Shown here one piece after another: positions 59,501 to 64,000 of a DNA stretch of 64,000 bases (position 1 is its first letter; each line of letters opens with the position of its first letter). Origin of the DNA: Ianthella basta (taxonomy: Eukaryota > Porifera > Demospongiae > Verongiida > Ianthellidae); the NCBI GenBank assembly GCA_964019415.1, contig OZ025871.1:10212256-10276255 (forward strand), given 5' to 3'. Position numbers and translations under genes: made by a program. Under the pieces are notes generated by a model, which worked only from the letters and a program-made list of their open reading frames with translations, had not been told where the DNA came from and searched no databases.

Positions 59501-62500
59501 ACCGAGGGGGGGACCCCGAAAGAGATGGCGCAAGAATTTTTCTATTACTGATGAATGACTCAATGACTGTATATTACATAACTATATATACTATATATGT
59601 CTTTTATATTCCATGTCGCTATATACTGAACTTGTCTGTTTTGGCTATACCTCCTGCTAAGGAGATAAAGCCGTGAAGATTCATGAAGATTAATAGCGAA
59701 CTTCACGGCAATTTGGTTCATGATGGTGTTGAGTTACTGTTGCTTGTTGCTTGACTGGAACTGGTTGTGATTTTACAGTTCTCTTAGTGGGCTGCATGGA
59801 GCACACGTTTCAGAAAATTGTTAACTGCATGAGATTGGTACTAGTCTATTTAACCCTTGTGCTGTCTGTTCACCTATCCTGGAACCAAAAGCTCCCTACC
59901 ATCCTCAGCCTTAATTATATATAAATTGTCCGTATGCACTTTAGACTGGTCTGTCTTGTTCCAATCGCCACTGTTTGAACTGAAGTTGTAGCCACCATTA
60001 TGACATCACCAAGCTGATAACCGATGCAAATATCCAGTTTGGGACAACCGACACTAAAAGTACTGTATATAGGCTGAACTGACAGTCATGGTCATCAGGG
60101 TGTTGTTGCATGGATGCAGCATACGTAGCTGCAATGTATGCCAAAGGAGGACATTGTAGGTACGTATAAAATAGATTACTGTAATTGTGTTTATAATTGT
60201 GGTTCACTAGCTTTCACACTTAAATCTAAGCTTCTATTGCAGCTGCAGCTAATGCTCAAGCATTTGCATCAAATTGACTATAATCAGACAGCACGGTAGT
60301 GCTGTCTATGTAGGGATGGCAGTGGTTGTTTGTATGCTGTAATACAAACGAAAAGTCACGCTACTCCTGAAGAGGATCGAAAACCGGCAAATGAAACTTA
60401 CCATGACAAAGCGGGGACTGAACAGTGCACATAACTAACCTTACTTCCCAGTGAAGGTGCGCCTACATGTAGAGAGCACCCTCGACATTACCCATGTACC
60501 ATTACCGTCTTCTTCTTCTTCTTCTTCTTCTTTTTCTTCTTCTTCTTCTTCTTCTCTGACAGCTGTAGCGCACAAACCAGAGGGACCAGGAGGATACCTC
60601 TTGCACCCTATTGCATCAATTTTGGCTGGCTGCATTCCTTTGTAGGTTAGAAGGCGGCGCGAGTTAGTGCGGAAGACAGCGCTTGCCACAACTCCTGCCA
60701 TTTTCAAACTACGTAATTAAACCGGATGAAACCGGAGTGACTGGTGCCATTGTTAGCAACTGCAGCAGTTAGATTGTGCGCCGTTTGAAGGACTTTTGCA
60801 GTAGTGTGTGCATTTCCCCTCCATGGTTGGCTTCCGATCGCCGTTTCTCGCGCATGGGTTAGCGTGGAACCTAGGTGCTAGCCCACACCTTGAGCTCCAG
60901 GATTATAGAAATGAGGTATAATGCCTGCACCAATGCCCTATGGTTGAGACTAAGTGTCTTGCTTCAGCTTAGCTGCCCACTAAAGAAAGTACAGAAACTA
61001 GAAATAATAAAAATTTTCTACAAGAATTGTAAGGATGTAGGGATGGCATAAAGAGGACAGCAACAAGTAAAGGCTACATGTTATATTACACAGTGGAGCA
61101 TTAACCATCATCCCTACATTCAAGGATGTAGGACTATATGGTGCAACATTCTTGCATGTAGGGGCCATGGTTAATGCTCCACCGTGTAACAGCCTTTACT
61201 TGTTTCTGTCCGTTTTATGCCATCCCTATATACATCCTTACAATTTTTGTAGAAAATTATTATTATTTCTAGTATTATGTATGATTATAACTGCTCACCT
61301 GCATGCTTGCTCCTGACACTGTTGACTTAAGCAGGGTTTTGTGATTGTACGACCAATTGACACTCAAATGCTCTATTAAATCATTACAGTTAATTGCCTG
61401 AGTGGGTTCGCTATTCAGCTAGTCTTCTCAGATAGTAGACCGCCTGAGGACATGGTCTTTGGAAGCAATGCCACAGTCTACAACATAACAGAGAGACATA
61501 TTGTTGGGTTTCATGGCCTGCTTGCGCCCAATGATAACTGTATCAGACGTCTTGGTATTTACATGCAAATGGATAGCAGTGAGCTAAAAGGTGAGTCACT
61601 AATTGTAAAAGCAGCAGATCCCATGCAAGCATGATGATATGGAATTAAACTTCATTTCTCATCATCGCCTTGTAGATCAATAAAATTTGCCTACCTGACT
61701 GATTCTTCTATGAAATTATTTTGGATTCAGAATTCTTTCTTTCATTTCTTTCTGGGAAAGACCCAGGAAGAGATGGCGAGATGAATTCTGAATGGAAGCT
61801 AGAGTACAGGCAATACCTTGAGTAGTATAGAACTATTGGTAACCTGTTCCTTTTATTATCCATGCATGATGATGACGATTCTTTCAGATTCCATGAAGGT
61901 CATCGCTGCCCTCCTTACCGCTGCAGCACTTCTGGTCACTTGACTTCTAGTTGGGGCAAAGAAAGGGAGTTCACGATGGATCCAAAATTAGGCCATCATC
62001 CAGGTTCATCATTGTATGGTCTTAAGCTTCTTTGCTGGAACCCTTCTTCTTCCCCAGTTGTCCTCCTTTGCAAGGATCTTTGCTTCTTGCCAGTTGATGA
62101 CTTGTGCAGTCTTTTGAGCATGCATGGCAATTCCATTTTTGAGGTCCATGTTCTTCACTGCCCTCCATTCTTTGCCCAAGTAGAATAAGTGACATGATCA
62201 GAATTGCTGTGGCGGGAAGTCCAAACCCTATATAATGAGGGCACCTTTTGTGGCACTTCAACTTACTGATGATGCCCCTCAGGGTCAAAACATTCAAGAT
62301 GAATTACTTGAGCTCGCTTCAACAGATTACTTATACTAATGCTCCTGAATCCGAACAAATTGTCACATCATCACTGCAGTGTGTCAACATGTAGCACAAC
62401 ACTGTCACTTAATGAATAGATCTAGTGTAATTGTAAAAACAACTCCTGCATGATCTAGGTGCTCAACTTGTAGGCAGGCACTTCAACACAAGTGGCAGCA

Positions 62501-63919
62501 GAGAGTGTTGTGAGAGCAGCCGCAGTTACTTCTGGTTTCATGAATACTGATAAGTGCATAAGTTAACCTGCTTTGTCTCAGTACATTCACCTGCCAGGCT
62601 CATAAATGTTACCCACTTTGTCATGTAACAGTGTATGTACGTAGTCAGAAACAAGTATTTCGAGTTAAAGAACTCGTGGGGCGCCGGGCGCCCCTGAACT
62701 CGAACTACTTGCTAACAATTCCCTATGTATGTTCAATAAATCAGATAGTTGGGGGTACAGCATTGAAGATGGCCCAAAAGATACATCAAGATACAATAGA
62801 TTGTTGTGTTTGCAAGATTTTCAAGTCTCCAGAGCAGCCAGTCATCCTGTGAAAACACCCCTATACCAAACTGTCAAAATGTTGGCATGCAGACTGCATT
62901 GTCATCTATAATAATTATTCATTTCATTTCCCCTGCAGACACCTGTAAAGTCCCCAGTCTGAGTAGACTTGCAGACAATGTCACTCTTGCTCTGGATGCT
63001 GACCTGCCTGAGAGGATACTGAATGGCACAGAGTTGAAGTTTGGCTGTATTGAGGGATTAGCTCTAGTTAAAGGAGGAGTGCTGACATGTGGAGATGATG
63101 GAATATGGCAAGGAGACCTTCCAGAGTGTGCTCGTAAGTGAACACTGAATGCAATTAGTTTAATAGTCTATAGGAATCTCCAATAATTATTACAAATCAA
63201 GGCACTTGCTTCACTCATTAATTTTACCAAAGTTCAGGAGTAGATATAAGTGATCAATGCCAAGGATATACACACCTGTGAAGAGAAAATTTGATGAGTT
63301 GCTGGATGGGTTGGTTACCATGCATGCATGGTCTCCTGTACATGGCCCAATAATGTAATGTCAAGTGTACAAGCTTTCATATGCGAATGATTGCATTTGA
63401 TGGATGATTGACGTCCATGCATACATGCATGTTGAATTCGAAGGTGCATAGCAATTTCCTTACTCAATAGATAGTGACATTAAGGGTTGGCTGGGGAGGG
63501 TAGGAAGATAGTCATTAATTATGGTGGGGGCATGTTAATTTAGAGATATATAGTACTATATGCTGGAGAGGGCATGCATTGGAATATATATATAAGTAGG
63601 CGGAAACTTTGATATTCCAGTCGTACACTGACAAGACGTCATGCCTGCAGTGTGGAATGTGCATAATCAATTAATTCTAAATTCATTTTATAATTATTAG
63701 GTATGTCTTAATTCTTTACTTCAGACACCTGTAAAGTGCCCGGTCTGAGTAGACTCGGAGACAATGCCACTCTTGTTCTGGACACTGACCTGCCTGAGAG
63801 GATACTGAATGGCACAGTGTTGAAGTTTGGCTGTAGTGAGGGGTTAGCTCTGGTTAAAGGAGGAGTGCTGACATGTGGAGATGATGGAATATGGCACGGA
63901 GACCTTCCAGAGTGTGCCC
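53502..63919 (+). CDS. Jacalin-like lectin / sushi receptor, JSR2 (3' partial)
   Basis: Exons read as 53502-54402, 61390-61590, 62939-63133 and 63725-63919, joining in one frame with all junctions phase 1. The gene continues past the window; membrane and tail exons are not yet reached. The start MKS at 53502 opens a signal peptide almost identical to that of JSR1. The first jacalin-like domain keeps GDAFD (GXXXD) and HGDFIEKMYGYI. The second, split by a 7 kb intron, ends IVGFHGLLAPNDNCIRRLGI. Two sushi exons of 195 bp each follow (CKVPSLSRL...GDDGIWQGDLPEC and CKVPGLSRL...GDDGIWHGDLPEC). Compared with JSR1, most of the protein is nearly identical, but residues about 84-106 (YSVLEDNTFNVLVGKSVV against YSVWADSTCTESVEKTVV) and about 212-232 differ strongly. 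Intron 1 carries hAT-like, LINE and B insertions missing from JSR1. Confidence 0.78.
54825..56718. mobile_element. hAT-like DNA transposon, 1.9 kb, in JSR2 intron 1
   Basis: The 8 bp duplicates ATCCTAAC (54817-54824 and 56719-56726) flank an element beginning TAGAGTTGCACCGAT and ending ATTGTTACAACTTTA, which are inverted relatives of each other. Subterminal CCGATA/TATCGG repeats occur at both ends (54836-54900, 56640-56700). JSR1 has an empty site at the matching place. A frame at 55644-55919 (SEQGAESVHNILNTLERTY) may be a decayed protein fragment, but no complete transposase is present. Confidence 0.75.
57067..59560 (+). mobile_element. Decayed non-LTR retrotransposon (LINE), 5' truncated
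   Basis: Frames in order on the + strand: 57076-57555, the C-terminal half of an APE-type endonuclease (VQAYAPMDD, QIDYFLV, GSDHHLVLMKL); 57696-58055, a linker; 58122-58439, the start of reverse transcriptase (KAPG...NYRGISFLS); 58526-59164, the RT core (DLEKAYDKV, GVRQGCVLSPWLFNVY, LLFADDIIV); 59216-59398, a C-terminal piece (VPTLLYGCETW). In-frame stops at 57553, 57673, 58053, 58437 and 59162, and a 19-base G run (58479-58497), break it. Motif style resembles RTE-like elements, but the clade is uncertain. It is absent from JSR1 intron 1. Confidence 0.9.
58479..58497. repeat. Poly-G run inside the LINE
   Basis: An uninterrupted run of about 19 G between RT frame pieces. It may be replication slippage or an assembly artefact. 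Confidence 0.85.
59690..60284. other. JSR2 intron 1 segment homologous to 20600-21165 of JSR1
   Basis: CGAACTTCACGGCAATTTGG through CATTTGCATCAAATTGACTATAAT matches JSR1 intron 1 in order. Only one arm of the JSR1 palindrome is retained. No gene. Confidence 0.8.
60286..61275 (+). mobile_element. Element B, copy 3 (most complete)
   Basis: It begins with the hairpin AGACAGCAC-GGTA-GTGCTGTCT (60286-60307) and TAGGGATGGCAG. It holds a (TTC)n tract (60510-60555), the GAGCTCCAGGATTATAG block (60892-60908), and the terminal foldback (61000-61275) ending TTATTATTTCTAG. JSR1 has an uninterrupted sequence at the matching place (around 21165), which supplies an empty site. Confidence 0.75.
61885..62277. 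mobile_element. MITE, JSR2 copy
   Basis: It is the counterpart of 21849-22265. The left terminal repeat has lost about 28 bp (GTCATCGCTGCCC directly), while the right end (GGCACTTCAACTTACTGATGATG) is kept. Confidence 0.7.
62655..62700. repeat. Small hairpin pair, JSR2 copy
   Basis: GAGTTAAAGAACTC and GGGGCGCCGGGCGCCCC match the pair at 22675-22710 of JSR1, with base-pair-preserving differences in the second stem. Confidence 0.6.
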
Positions 63920-63939
63920 GTAAGTGAACACTGCAGCTG

Positions 63940-64000
63940 AATGTCTATGTAGGGATGGCAGTCATTGTTTGTATGCTGTAATACAAAAGGAAAAGTAGCA
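63940..64000 (+). mobile_element. Start of another element B copy at the window edge
   Basis: TCTATGTAGGGATGGCAGTCATTGTTTGTATGCTGTAATACAAA matches the left part of the copy at 60303. The copy continues outside the window, within the next JSR2 intron. Confidence 0.75.

Overview
The window looks like invertebrate metazoan nuclear DNA, most likely from a sponge. Genes are split by GT-AG introns. The families present are animal ones: SAM-plus-HD SAMHD1 and sushi/CCP domains. Introns and spacers are full of TA-, gcatgc- and tagc-rich DNA, (CA)n/(GT)n arrays, foldback elements, a Ty3/gypsy retrotransposon, a hAT-like element and a decayed LINE. The sponge assignment is inference from overall character. 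There is no operon, CRISPR array, rRNA or convincing functional tRNA gene.

Only two host gene families can be supported, and they alternate on the + strand. They are SAMHD1-A (1-8421, 5' end outside the window), a jacalin-like lectin/sushi receptor JSR1 (18279-25162), SAMHD1-B (30973-43539) and JSR2 (53502-63919 and beyond). Matching exons lie about 35 kb apart in both families, and a spacer repeat (17358 and 48852) also sits upstream of both receptor genes. I read this as two tandem copies of a roughly 35 kb cassette that pairs a SAMHD1-like dNTPase gene with a lectin-receptor gene.

SAMHD1-A has an intact frame through every visible exon. SAMHD1-B carries one in-frame TGA (36451-36453) in the HD domain but is otherwise intact. 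JSR1 can be assembled as a 524-residue single-pass receptor: signal peptide, jacalin-like domain with a GXXXD sugar-site motif, second degenerate jacalin-like domain, one sushi domain, membrane segment, and a short tail with YEDV and NPAYLAV motifs. JSR2 has the same layout with at least two sushi exons and runs off the right edge. All internal splice junctions of the receptor genes are phase 1.

Region by region: 1-8421 SAMHD1-A, whose introns hold a TIR element and three copies of a composite repeat C, one interrupted by repeat B; 9158-13512 a Ty3/gypsy element with identical LTRs; 13513-18200 spacer with large CA and GT arrays; 18279-25162 JSR1, whose introns hold a 180 bp palindrome, a MITE and a B element; 25163-30970 spacer with duplicated segments; 30973-43539 SAMHD1-B with many DNA-transposon remnants; 43540-53400 spacer with foldbacks, arrays, a 234 bp tandem repeat and a SINE-like unit; 53502-64000 JSR2, whose first intron holds a hAT-like element, a dead LINE and a B element. 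How the two gene families might cooperate is not visible in the sequence; a link to innate immunity is inference from known roles of SAMHD1 and of lectin/sushi receptors.
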